A program made the position numbers and the translations under genes. From assembly GCF_001650695.1 (NCBI RefSeq), contig NZ_LWQS01000038.1, positions 62,001 to 126,000 of the forward strand: DNA of 64,000 nucleotides, written 5' to 3'. Under the pieces are notes generated by a model. It was given only the letters and a program-made list of their open reading frames with translations. It did not search any database and was not told the DNA's origin. Source of the stretch: Chloroflexus islandicus. Lineage in GTDB: Bacteria; Chloroflexota; Chloroflexia; Chloroflexales; Chloroflexaceae. Below, in pieces: positions 37,949-46,901 of the stretch (positions are counted from its first letter, which is position 1; each line of letters opens with the position of its first letter).

Positions 37949-39421
37949 ATGGACGATCAATCGCTCTCAGGCGTAGCTGATCGTAATCATACCATTGCCG
38001 GCGAGACGGACGATCCCGCCACACCCGATGATAAACCGGGTCACGAATGCGGTGTGTTCGGCATTGTCGCCGCTGACGCCGATGTCGCCCGCCTAACCTT
38101 CTTCGGCCTCTACGCCCTCCAGCATCGCGGCCAAGAGAGCGCTGGCATTGCGGTGAGCAATGGTCGCAGTATTCGTTACTATAAGAACATGGGGCTGGTT
38201 GCGCAAGTGTTCGATGAAGAAAAGTTGCGCCCCCTCAGCGGCTATATGGCGATCGGCCATACCCGCTATTCCACCACCGGCTCCTCAAAGCTAGAGAATG
38301 CCCAGCCCTTCGTGGTCGAAAGCGCCTTGGGGCCGCTGGCCGTCGGCCACAACGGCAACCTGACCAACGCCGCGTCGCTGCGCCGCGAGCTGTTGCAGCG
38401 CGGCGTCGGCCTGACCAGCAGCAGCGACAGCGAAGTCATCACCCAGATGCTGGCCGGCGGCGAGGGGCGGACGTGGGAAGAGAAGCTGAAGGTCTTTATG
38501 GTGCGGGCCCAAGGCGCGTACTGTTTGACCGTGCTCACCCGCGATGCGCTCTACGCGGTGCGCGATCCGTGGGGCCTGCACCCGCTCTGTCTCGGCCAGC
38601 TCGGCGAACAGGGGTGGGTGGTCGCTTCCGAGAGTTGTGCGCTCGGTACGATCGGAGCCGAATTTGTGCGCGAGATCGAGCCGGGTGAGATTCTGAAGAT
38701 TACCCTCGATGGGCCGCAGGTGATTGCCCGCCAACCCTCGCTGCACACCGCCGCCTGTCTGTTTGAATACATCTATTTCGCCCGCCCCGACAGCATGCTG
38801 CACGGTAAGGTGCTGCACGCGATGCGGGTGGCGCAAGGCCGTGAATTGGCCCGTGAAGCGCCGTGCGACGCCGATGTGGTGATCGCCGTGCCCGACAGCG
38901 CGACGCCGGCAGCGATCGGGTACGCGCAAGAGTCGGGCATTCCTTATTCGGAAGGCTTGATTAAGAACCGCTACATTGGCCGCACCTTCATCCAACCCGA
39001 TGACCGGCTACGTAAATTGGGCATCGCGCTCAAGTTTAATGCGTTGACCGACAATCTGGCCGGCAAGCGGGTGGTGCTGGTTGATGACAGCATCGTGCGC
39101 GGCAACACCAGCGGCCCAATTGTGCGCCTGCTGCGCGAGGCCGGCGCGCGCGAGGTGCATGTGCGCGTCTCGTCGCCGCCAATCCGCCACCCATGCTTCC
39201 TCGGCGTTGATATGGCGACCTACCCTGAACTGATTGCCCACCGCCTGACGATCGAGGGCATTCGCCAACATCTCGGCGCCGATAGCTTGGCCTACCTGAG
39301 CTTGGAAGGCTTGATCCGCTCGACTGGACGCGACCCGGCGACCTTCTGTACCGGATGTTTTACCGGCCAGTATCCGGTTGAGATTGAGGTGGTCGATAAA
39401 GAGGTGTTTGAGGTGCGGTAA
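37949..39421 (+). CDS. purF: Amidophosphoribosyltransferase
   Basis: This 490 aa enzyme makes phosphoribosylamine from PRPP and glutamine, the first step of purine synthesis. The N-terminal nucleophile is C34 in GHECGVFGI after a propeptide of about 33 residues that must be removed. The glutaminase part has HRGQESAGIA and GHNGNL, and the PRPP loop is VVLVDDSIVRGNT. Cysteines in AACLFEY, RHPCFLG and TFCTGCF match the 4Fe-4S ligands of Bacillus-type PurF. ATG 37949 follows AGGAGGAAG. Confidence 0.96.
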   Translation: MDDQSLSGVADRNHTIAGETDDPATPDDKPGHECGVFGIVAADADVARLTFFGLYALQHRGQESAGIAVSNGRSIRYYKNMGLVAQVFDEEKLRPLSGYMAIGHTRYSTTGSSKLENAQPFVVESALGPLAVGHNGNLTNAASLRRELLQRGVGLTSSSDSEVITQMLAGGEGRTWEEKLKVFMVRAQGAYCLTVLTRDALYAVRDPWGLHPLCLGQLGEQGWVVASESCALGTIGAEFVREIEPGEILKITLDGPQVIARQPSLHTAACLFEYIYFARPDSMLHGKVLHAMRVAQGRELAREAPCDADVVIAVPDSATPAAIGYAQESGIPYSEGLIKNRYIGRTFIQPDDRLRKLGIALKFNALTDNLAGKRVVLVDDSIVRGNTSGPIVRLLREAGAREVHVRVSSPPIRHPCFLGVDMATYPELIAHRLTIEGIRQHLGADSLAYLSLEGLIRSTGRDPATFCTGCFTGQYPVEIEVVDKEVFEVR

Positions 39422-39462
39422 GGGCACGTAGGGGCACAGCGGCGCTGTGCCCCTACGTGCCC
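39422..39462. terminator. Bidirectional hairpin between purF and the amidase gene
   Basis: A 19-bp perfect stem (GGGCACGTAGGGGCACAGC with its complement, loop GGC) starts one base after the purF stop and lies 10 bp before the convergent amidase stop. It lacks a T-tract, so the termination role is inferred from position. Confidence 0.6.
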
Positions 39463-39472
39463 CTACCTGCCC

Positions 39473-41032
39473 CTAATCATCTCCGACGATCCGTTCGCGG
39501 TAAGCGGGTGGTTGGCGAAAACGAGTCGCTTGCTCGAAGGCATACGCCAACCGGATTAGCATCGGTTCCGACCACGCCCCGCCGATGAAGTTGATGCCCA
39601 CCGGCAAGCCAAACGCCATCCCAGCCGGCACCGTCACCATCGGGTAGCCGGCCCGCGCCGGCAACGAACTGCTGCCGCCAAGGTAGCGGTCGCCGCCGAT
39701 CAGATCGATCGGCCATGCCAACCCGGTCGCCGGCGCGATCAGCGCATCAAGCTGCTGTTCATAGAGCACCGTATCCAACGCCTTCCGCGCTTCATCGCGG
39801 CTGGACGCCAACGCCTGTTGGTAGGCCGGATCGTCAAGATCACCCACCGCCGCCGCTTGCAGCAGCAGCTCTTGGCCAAAGAAGAACAATTCGCGCTCGG
39901 CATGCTGTTCGTTAAACGCAATCAATTCGGCCAGTGAACGCGGCGCCGGCGTAGCTGCGTGCGGATCGGGAATCCGCTCGGCGAGATAGCGGTTGAGCGT
40001 CGCTTTGAACTCGTAGAGCAGCACGGTCAACTCAGCCTCGCTAAAGGCCAGCAACTCCTCTGGCAACTTGACCGGATCAACAATGTGTGCGCCGGCCTCA
40101 GCCATCGCTGTCACCGCCGCCGCCAAGGCCCGTTCGACGTGACGGCCAAAGCCGGCAAAGCGATCGCTCCGCAACACGCCGATCCGCGCCCCGCGTAGTG
40201 CATCGGCTTGCAAGCAGGTGCGGTAATCAGGCCGCACATGCCCGGCTGCGGCTGCCGTCGCCGGATCGCGCGGATCAGGCCCGGCGATGATGCCGAGTAC
40301 AGTAGCGGCATCGGCGACGCAACGGGCATGCGGCCCCACCGTATCTTGGGTGAAACTGATCGGGATCACACCGGCCCGGCTGGTTAAGCCAACGGTGGGT
40401 TTGATCCCAACCACCCCGCACAGCGCCGACGGGCACGAGATCGAGCCATCAGTTTCGGTGCCGATGGCAGCGACGCACATACTGGCCGCGACGGCAATCG
40501 CCGAGCCTGAACTCGACCCGCACGGACTGCGCGCCAACACGTGCGGATTGCGCGCCTGCCCGCCGCGTGCGCTCCACCCGCTCGACGAGGAGGTGCTACG
40601 GAAGTTGGCCCATTCGCTCATGTTGGCCTTGCCCAAAATCACTGCCCCGGCAGCGCGCAACCGGGCAGCGACGGTTGCTTCCGCCGCCGGACGCGAGCCG
40701 AGCAGCGCCAGCGACCCGGCGGTCGTCGCTGTATCGTCAAGCGTGTCGATGTTGTCTTTGAGCAGAATCGGGATGCCATGCAAGGGGCTGCGCGGCCCGC
40801 GCGCATCGCGCTCGGTATCGAGCGCAATCGCCGTTTCGAGCGCCGACGGGCTGACCTCAATGACGGCGTTGAGACACGGCCCCGCCCGATTGAGGGCTTC
40901 GATCCGTGCGAGGCAGGCCATGGTCAACACTTCGGCGCTGATCGCGCCGCTTTCCATTGCCGCCTGTAGCTCGGCAATGGTGGCTTCGTAGGCAATGGCC
41001 CCGATCGAGCTGGTTGGGTCGTTGGTGGTCAT
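39473..41032 (-). CDS. Amidase-signature family amidohydrolase
   Basis: This 519 aa protein has the Ser-cisSer-Lys triad region: ILLKDNIDTLDD (Lys), GGSS-like CGSSSGSAIAVAA and GTETDGSISCPSALCGVVGIKPT (the two serines). It belongs with GatA-like and peptide amidases. GatB and GatC are not nearby, so it is probably a stand-alone amidase hydrolysing a carboxamide or peptide amide; the substrate is unknown. ATG 41032 is preceded by AGGAGG. Confidence 0.88.
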   Translation of the reverse strand: MTTNDPTSSIGAIAYEATIAELQAAMESGAISAEVLTMACLARIEALNRAGPCLNAVIEVSPSALETAIALDTERDARGPRSPLHGIPILLKDNIDTLDDTATTAGSLALLGSRPAAEATVAARLRAAGAVILGKANMSEWANFRSTSSSSGWSARGGQARNPHVLARSPCGSSSGSAIAVAASMCVAAIGTETDGSISCPSALCGVVGIKPTVGLTSRAGVIPISFTQDTVGPHARCVADAATVLGIIAGPDPRDPATAAAAGHVRPDYRTCLQADALRGARIGVLRSDRFAGFGRHVERALAAAVTAMAEAGAHIVDPVKLPEELLAFSEAELTVLLYEFKATLNRYLAERIPDPHAATPAPRSLAELIAFNEQHAERELFFFGQELLLQAAAVGDLDDPAYQQALASSRDEARKALDTVLYEQQLDALIAPATGLAWPIDLIGGDRYLGGSSSLPARAGYPMVTVPAGMAFGLPVGINFIGGAWSEPMLIRLAYAFEQATRFRQPPAYRERIVGDD

Positions 41033-41047
41033 GGCCTCCTCCGGGCT

Positions 41048-41079
41048 CAGTACGGGCACACCGTGGCATGCCCGTACTG
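41048..41079. terminator. Hairpin between the M16C protease and amidase genes
   Basis: An 11-bp perfect stem (CAGTACGGGCA/TGCCCGTACTG) with a 10-base loop lies between two genes on the reverse strand. There is no T-tract. It may end the protease transcript or be one of the palindromic repeats. Confidence 0.45.
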
Positions 41080-41089
41080 CGGCTTGCTC

Positions 41090-43996
41090 CTACAAGATTT
41101 TCACCGGCGTCAATAAACCGGGCCGTTCGCGATTGGCCGCCTCAATCGCCTCGGCGGAACCTAAGACCGCCACTTGGCCGTGATCGCGCAGTGCCGCCGC
41201 CGCTTCGGCAAAGGCGACGAAATCAGCCGGCGTGGTCGCCAATACCTCGTCGCGAATCTGCTGGCGATACTCGTCGCTCACGCTGGTCAGGTAGCGTACC
41301 AGCGCCGTGTAGCCCTTGGCATCCGGCAACTGGTAGGCATCCATATCGCCGATAGTGCCGATAATCGCCCGTTCGACCGTAGCCGGATCGAGCGCCGTTT
41401 CGCGCAAGAAGGTCGCCATTTCGTCGTACACATCGAGCGTGCGCAAGAGGTTGGGGTCACGGTACGACGTGGTGATGAACAGGCCGGTGCTGCGGTCGTA
41501 GTTGCCGCCGGCGCCGTAGGCCCCTCCCTGAATGCGGATGCGGTCGAGCAGGTAGTCGATGCGCAGGTGGCGCAACACCACCATTGCGGCGCCGCTGGGC
41601 CGGATGCCGAGCGCATGCAGATCAACCCCTTTGGCGACGTAGTTCACCTGCGCCGGAATTACCAGCCCTTCGCCACCCGCGACGCTGCGCACCGGCCAAT
41701 GCGCCGGGTTGTACGCGGCATCGGGCAGTTCAGAGAGGAAGGCAGTCAACATGGGCAACACCGCCTGCTGGTTATCGGCATCGAGGGTGAGATTCGCCAC
41801 CAAGCCGCGCCGGTTGATCAGCGCCGCCCGCACCGCCTCGAGATCGGCCAGCACGCTTGGCCAGTCGTGTTGCACCCGCTGCTCAAGCTCGCGCAGGAAG
41901 AAGATCGCAGAGACGCCACCCATCTGTTCGTCGGCCCACTCAGCCGGTGCAAAACGGGCAGCGAGACGCTGGCGCGCATACGCATTCCCCGCCGGCACCA
42001 GCGACGACTCTTTGTTGGCGCGCGCGCGCAGCACGATCTGGCGGAAACGCTCGCGGTTGTCGAGATTCACCGTGAGCAGAATCTCGCTCAGCAGCCGCAA
42101 CAGCTCGGTTGTTTGGGCCACAGTGCTCTTGCCGCGCACGATCAACCGGCCCACCGGCGCGGTGCTCACGATGTCGGTCGCCGTCATCGTGGCCGCATAG
42201 ATACCGCCGGTTTCCCGCCCGATCCGCTGCAACAGGCGCACAAAATCCGAGGTCGCCGTGCCCATCTCGGTCAAGGCGCGGGCAAAGAGCGGCACGTAGG
42301 GCAAGAGGTGGGGCGACAAGGCGCGCAGATCGAAGGCCAGATCGAGATAGACGATGCCGTTGGTAAACAGATTGTGGCGCAACAACCGCGCCCCACCGCG
42401 CTCGTCAATCTCGGTCGGAATGCGCTTGACGGCGCGGTCAAGATCGGCAAGGCGCAAGGTGGGGATGGCGGCAATCGCTTCGGGTGGATCCGGCGTCTGC
42501 TGCCACTCGGCCAGCGCCTGCGTCTCGGCGACCAGCGCCGCTCGCTTGGCATCGTCGAGGGTCGCGGCGAAGGCGTCGATCCGGGCCTGCTCGGCGGCGG
42601 CCAAGCGGGCAGCGTGTTCGGGATCGGGGCGCAAGGTCACGCGGGTGCGGTGCGGATTATCGAGCAGCAACTCGCGGATCAGGCGCTCGAAGAGCCGCTC
42701 GCCGTTGGCTACCGCTGTGCGCACCGCCGCCAGCGGCGCCTCGAACCGCAGCGGCGCAATCGGATCATCGTCGTACAGCCACGTGCCCAACGCGCGCAGC
42801 ATCAACACCAAGCCGCGCGGGAAGCTGCCAGTATTGTTCTCGCGCAAGCTGAACTCGAAGGTGTTAAACGCAGCCGCCACGGTCTCCGGATCAATGCCTT
42901 GTTCGGCGAGTTCGGCCAGCGTGCGCAGGATCAGATCCTCGATCTGCCCGGCGTTCGCGGGATCGATCCCCTTCATGCCAACCGAAAAGGTCTGCTGCAG
43001 CAGATCGCTCTCGTAACCGCCGACCACCTCTTCGCCCAACCCCGAATCGATCAGCGCCTTGCGCAACGGCGCCGCCGCGTTCCCCAACAGAATATAGCTC
43101 AGCAAATCGCGGGCCATCAACACCGTTGGATCGCGATTATCATCAATCAACCAGTTGAGCATCACCATGCCCTTCTGGTTGTCTTCATCGGCGCTAAAGG
43201 TGTACTCAAACTCGCGCGGCGCGCTAAAGCGGGCCTGCGGCTCGATCTGCGAAGACGGTTCGATCCGCTCAAACTGGCTCAGGTACTCGTCGAGCTTGCG
43301 CAGCCGCTCTTCCGGCGGATCGTCGCCGTAGAAGAAGATGCGCGCGTTCGAGGGGTGGTAGAGCGTTTCGTGGAAACGCTTGAACGCCTCGTAGGTCAAA
43401 TCAGGGATCGCCTGCGGGTCGCCGCCCGACGAATGGCCGTAGGTGGTATCGGGGAAGAGCGACTGCTGCGAATAGCGGTAGAGCATGCCATCGGGCGACG
43501 AATAGGCCCCCTTCATCTCGTTGTACACCACGCCCTTGATAGTGAGCGGCGCATCAGGCGCCGGCAGCTCGAAGTGCCACCCCTCTTGCTTGAGCACTTC
43601 GGGCGTGATGCGCGGGAAGAAGACCGCGTCGAGATAGACATCCACCAGATTGTAGAAGTCTTTCAGGTTGGTGCTGGCCACCGGATAGGTCGTCTTATCC
43701 GGGTAGGTCATCGCGTTGAGGAAGGTATGCACCGATCCCTTCACCAACGTGAAAAAGGGGTCTTTGACCGGATACTTGCGCGACCCGCAGAGCACCGAGT
43801 GTTCGAGAATGTGAGCAATGCCGGTTGAGTCGCGCGGCGGGGTGCGGAAGGTAATGCCGAAACATTTATTCTCGTCGTCGTTTTCGAGCGAGAGCAGTTC
43901 AGCGCCAGTCTTGAGATGGCGATACAGGCGAGCGCGAGTGTTGAGTTCGGGGATGAACTCATCGCGCAGCAGTTCAAATCCGTGCAGATCCGTCAT
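41090..43996 (-). CDS. M16C presequence-protease-like metallopeptidase
   Basis: This 968 aa protein matches the PreP/CYM1 subfamily in length and layout (four similar domains forming a closed chamber). The inverted zinc motif is H62-I-L-E65-H66 with a distal Glu about 75 residues later in the DVYLDAVFFPRITPEVLKQEGWHFE area. Such proteases degrade short unfolded peptides. The complementary strand is open for 884 codons here, which is a codon-bias shadow. A GT2 gene is divergent, with starts 66 bp apart. Confidence 0.93.
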   Translation of the reverse strand: MTDLHGFELLRDEFIPELNTRARLYRHLKTGAELLSLENDDENKCFGITFRTPPRDSTGIAHILEHSVLCGSRKYPVKDPFFTLVKGSVHTFLNAMTYPDKTTYPVASTNLKDFYNLVDVYLDAVFFPRITPEVLKQEGWHFELPAPDAPLTIKGVVYNEMKGAYSSPDGMLYRYSQQSLFPDTTYGHSSGGDPQAIPDLTYEAFKRFHETLYHPSNARIFFYGDDPPEERLRKLDEYLSQFERIEPSSQIEPQARFSAPREFEYTFSADEDNQKGMVMLNWLIDDNRDPTVLMARDLLSYILLGNAAAPLRKALIDSGLGEEVVGGYESDLLQQTFSVGMKGIDPANAGQIEDLILRTLAELAEQGIDPETVAAAFNTFEFSLRENNTGSFPRGLVLMLRALGTWLYDDDPIAPLRFEAPLAAVRTAVANGERLFERLIRELLLDNPHRTRVTLRPDPEHAARLAAAEQARIDAFAATLDDAKRAALVAETQALAEWQQTPDPPEAIAAIPTLRLADLDRAVKRIPTEIDERGGARLLRHNLFTNGIVYLDLAFDLRALSPHLLPYVPLFARALTEMGTATSDFVRLLQRIGRETGGIYAATMTATDIVSTAPVGRLIVRGKSTVAQTTELLRLLSEILLTVNLDNRERFRQIVLRARANKESSLVPAGNAYARQRLAARFAPAEWADEQMGGVSAIFFLRELEQRVQHDWPSVLADLEAVRAALINRRGLVANLTLDADNQQAVLPMLTAFLSELPDAAYNPAHWPVRSVAGGEGLVIPAQVNYVAKGVDLHALGIRPSGAAMVVLRHLRIDYLLDRIRIQGGAYGAGGNYDRSTGLFITTSYRDPNLLRTLDVYDEMATFLRETALDPATVERAIIGTIGDMDAYQLPDAKGYTALVRYLTSVSDEYRQQIRDEVLATTPADFVAFAEAAAALRDHGQVAVLGSAEAIEAANRERPGLLTPVKIL

Positions 43997-44062
43997 GACA
44001 ACCTCGTCTGGTACAATAGCGCACAGGTGCTTAGAGAATATTGTACCAGAAGCCTTTCATCC

Positions 44063-45040
44063 ATGGCGACCACTGAACCCCAAACTGTTTCGATCATCTG
44101 CACAGTGCGCGATGAAGCCGATAACATCGCCGCGCTGATTGATTCAATGCTGGCCCAGACCCGCGCCGCCGACGAGATTGTGATCAACGATTGCCAGAGC
44201 GTTGACATGACGCCGGCCATCGTCGCCGCTTACGCTGCGCGCTACCCGCAGATCAAGCTGGTGCGCGGCGGGCACAATATTTCGTCGGGCCGCAATAATG
44301 CCATTCGCCACGCGCGCGGCCCGATCATCGCCAGCACCGACGCCGGTCTCACCCTCGATCCGCACTGGCTAGCGCGGATTGTCGCCCCCATCGAGGCCGG
44401 CGAGGCTGATGTCGTTGGCGGATTCTTTCACCCCACACCGCGCTCGCTCTTTGCGCTGGCGCTAGGAGAAACCAACTATCGCCGCAGCAGCGAGATCGAT
44501 CCGGCAGCCTTTCTGCCGTTCGGCAAATCAATCGCCTTTCGGAAAGCAGTGTGGGAAGCGGTTGGCGGCTTCCCGGAATGGGCCAGCCACTGCGAAGACC
44601 TGCTCTTTGATCTGGCGGTCGAGCGGGCCGGTTTCCGCCGCGTCTTCGTGCCGGAAGCGGTGGTGCATTTCGCGCCGCGCCCCACGCTGCCCGCCTTCAT
44701 CCGCCAATACTACACCTATGCCCGCGGCGACGGGCGGGCCGGGTTGTGGCCGCAACGCCATGCCTTGCGGTATGCCGTATACCTGACGCTCAGCGTCCTG
44801 TTGGGGGTGGCGATCAGCCAGCCGCGTTTGCGCGCGCCGGTTGGGGCGCTGATTGGGCTAGGGGTGGCTGCCTATACCCGCGGCCCCTACCGCCGGCTCT
44901 GGCCCAAGCTGCGCGGCAGACCGCTCAGCGAACGGCTGGCCGCCTTGGCGCTGGTGCCGCTGATCCGGCTGGCGGGTGACATTGCCAAGATGGTTGGCTA
45001 CCCGGTTGGGGTGTGGCGGCGCTGGCAGGAACGAACGTAA
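44063..45040 (+). CDS. Family 2 glycosyltransferase
   Basis: This 325 aa protein has a GT-A domain (1-230): VSIICTVRDEADNIAALI at the N-terminus, NDCQSVD, and IIASTDAGLTLDPHWL with the DxD-like acidic site. Two membrane-associated segments (about 240-280) follow, as in membrane-bound glycosyltransferases acting on cell-surface glycans. ATG 44063 is chosen because the family start follows at once; the open frame further upstream overlaps the divergent protease gene. Confidence 0.85.
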   Translation: MATTEPQTVSIICTVRDEADNIAALIDSMLAQTRAADEIVINDCQSVDMTPAIVAAYAARYPQIKLVRGGHNISSGRNNAIRHARGPIIASTDAGLTLDPHWLARIVAPIEAGEADVVGGFFHPTPRSLFALALGETNYRRSSEIDPAAFLPFGKSIAFRKAVWEAVGGFPEWASHCEDLLFDLAVERAGFRRVFVPEAVVHFAPRPTLPAFIRQYYTYARGDGRAGLWPQRHALRYAVYLTLSVLLGVAISQPRLRAPVGALIGLGVAAYTRGPYRRLWPKLRGRPLSERLAALALVPLIRLAGDIAKMVGYPVGVWRRWQERT

Positions 45041-45638
45041 CGGCGAAGAGTTCAACAAAAAGTTTTTTACAAAACTTCTCTTACAACAACTTTATTATCG
45101 CCAAAGTTGTGCGCTTTGACCGATAAACGCCTCAATCCGTTGAGATCAATCCTATCTTGACGATTCCGCAACTGGTGTGTAAACTACTAAGCAATTTCAA
45201 CCCTTATTTTTGCAAAGGATCGATGGCCGTACATTAGCCAGACCGGCTTAGTTACTGACACTAAGCCAGCGGTGAGAACACCTCGCCTCAATGTGTAAGG
45301 CAGGGATGTTCACGGTTGATCATGTGCAGGCAAGCAACCCCTTGACATGAACTTTCCATCGTCAAGGAGTGGACTGCCGCGCCACCCGTATGAGTGTCTT
45401 ACAGCAAATGGGCAGCATAAGACAACGTCCGGGGCGGCGCTCTGTCTGTCATGCTTGCTGCGCAAGCTGAGTAAAGGTTGCGCATCTTGGCTAGGCTGGA
45501 TACAAAGCTAACCTCGCCTAATGATGGCTACAACCTGCCTCGAACCAGCTTGCCAACATCGAACCTGTATAGCCAGCCCCACGGCGGCTATGCTGGGATT
45601 TCAGCAACAGATGTTCCAAAGACGGAAAGGAGAGGCGC
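45041..45638. other. Long structured leader upstream of the TAXI-TRAP genes
   Basis: No gene is visible. From a promoter at 45157-45185 the transcript would run about 450 bases before the binding-protein ATG. Inverted repeats include GGCTTAG/CTAAGCC (45245-45267), GGTG/CACC (45271-45282), CCTTGAC/GTCAAGG (45340-45367), TGTCTTA/TAAGACA (45395-45424) and CTTGC/GCAAG (about 45454-45466). The first 150 bases are AT-rich. I do not recognise a known riboswitch class. Confidence 0.5.
45157..45185 (+). promoter_or_regulatory. Promoter of the TAXI-TRAP operon leader
   Basis: TTGACG (45157-45162) and TAAACT (45180-45185) are separated by 17 bp in an AT-rich region. Transcription would begin near 45192. 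Confidence 0.6.
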
Positions 45639-46652
45639 ATGGTCAAGCGAATGGTTCTACTCTGGTTAGCGCTCGCACTGGCGCTCACGGCGTGCGGGCA
45701 AAACACCGGCACAACCAGCCAACCCACCGCAGCGCCGGCCCAACCCACCCCCGCACCAAGTGGCGGGAAACTACGCCTCATCATTGGCACTGGCGGCACC
45801 GGTGGCGTATTCTTTCCTTATGGCGGCGGTCTGGCCCGGATTTTGACCGAAAAGATGCCCAATACCGAAGCCACGGCCCAAGAGACGGGCGGTTCGGTTG
45901 ATAATCTCAAGCTGTTGCAAAACGACGAAGCGCAAATTGGCTTTACGACCGCCGACTCGGCGTATGATGCGATCAACGGCGTAGCAGCGTACAAAGACAC
46001 CGGCAAAGTGCCGGCGGCAGCGATTGCCGTGCTCTATCAGAGCTTCATCCACGTCGTGGCCCGCGCTGACTCTGGCATCACCAGCGTGGCCGATATGAAA
46101 GGCCGGCCCGTGTCGATCGGCTCAGCAGGCAGCAGCACCGAAACGGCTGCGATCCGCTTGCTCGAAGCCGCTGGCCTGACCGTCGCCGATATTACGCCGG
46201 AAAATTTGGGTGTCGCCGACTCGGTGGCCGCGATGAAAGACCAAAAGATCGACGCCTTCTTCTGGATCGGCGGGTTGCCGACGGCTGCCGTGACCGATCT
46301 GGTGACTACCGAAAAGGTGGTCTTCATCGATACAAGCGCCCTGTTGAAGCCGATGGTTGACAAATATGGCCCAATCTACGCGGCGACGGTATTGCCCGCC
46401 GGCACCTACAAAGGCACCGATCAAGACGTACCGGGGATCGGGGTCGCCAATCTGTTGGTGGTGCGTGAAGATATGCCGGCAGATCAAGTAAAGGGGATTT
46501 TGACGACGATCTTTGACAATCTGGCCGAAGTGCATCAGATCCATCCGGCTGCCCGCACCTTGTCGCTCGAATCGGCAGTTACCGGCTCGTCGATTCCGTT
46601 CCATCCGGCAGCTATCGAGTTCTATAAGGAACGGGGCGTCTGGAAAGAGTAA
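45639..46652 (+). CDS. TAXI-family TRAP transporter solute-binding lipoprotein
   Basis: This 337 aa protein has a lipoprotein signal with lipobox LTAC (Cys19), a Pro/Thr/Ala linker, then a TAXI-type periplasmic-binding fold beginning LRLIIGTGGTGGVFFPYGGGLA. NDEAQIGFTTADSA and GSAGSSTETAA are typical of the family, which binds glutamate-like or related carboxylates. AAAGGAG precedes the ATG. The fused permease gene follows 249 bp later, so the pair forms one secondary uptake system. Confidence 0.93.
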   Translation: MVKRMVLLWLALALALTACGQNTGTTSQPTAAPAQPTPAPSGGKLRLIIGTGGTGGVFFPYGGGLARILTEKMPNTEATAQETGGSVDNLKLLQNDEAQIGFTTADSAYDAINGVAAYKDTGKVPAAAIAVLYQSFIHVVARADSGITSVADMKGRPVSIGSAGSSTETAAIRLLEAAGLTVADITPENLGVADSVAAMKDQKIDAFFWIGGLPTAAVTDLVTTEKVVFIDTSALLKPMVDKYGPIYAATVLPAGTYKGTDQDVPGIGVANLLVVREDMPADQVKGILTTIFDNLAEVHQIHPAARTLSLESAVTGSSIPFHPAAIEFYKERGVWKE

Positions 46653-46682
46653 GGCATCGTCACCTTGCTCAGATTTCGACGA

Positions 46683-46707
46683 AGTGCGGCAGTCTAACTG
46701 CCGCACT
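46683..46707. repeat. Hairpin repeat, GGAGTGCGGCAGT family
   Basis: AGTGCGGCAGT-CTA-ACTGCCGCACT forms an 11-bp stem between the two TRAP genes. It is the same family as 8976-9012 and 50801-50826, and may reduce expression of the downstream permease. Confidence 0.8.
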
Positions 46708-46901
46708 CCAAAGACTGATCTGCGAGCGCAACCGGCGCGGAAGCCAACCGTTAGCCGGCAAAGCAATGTTCGCTATGCGTGCAGCATTGCGCTGGCACGC
46801 ATTGGAATGCGGTAACGGAGCTGCCGCACGGCCAGCGCACCGTCGCCTGAACGGATCACTTCAGGCTACCGATTTGATATGGTCACAAAGGGGTACTACT
46901 T

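Noticed and set aside
41174-43828. Open frame of 884 codons on the forward strand, antisense to the M16C protease gene
   Set aside because: The product is a low-complexity Arg/Gly/His/Gln-rich sequence with no domain. The opposite strand encodes a full protease with its zinc motif. Such frames arise from GC-rich codon bias.
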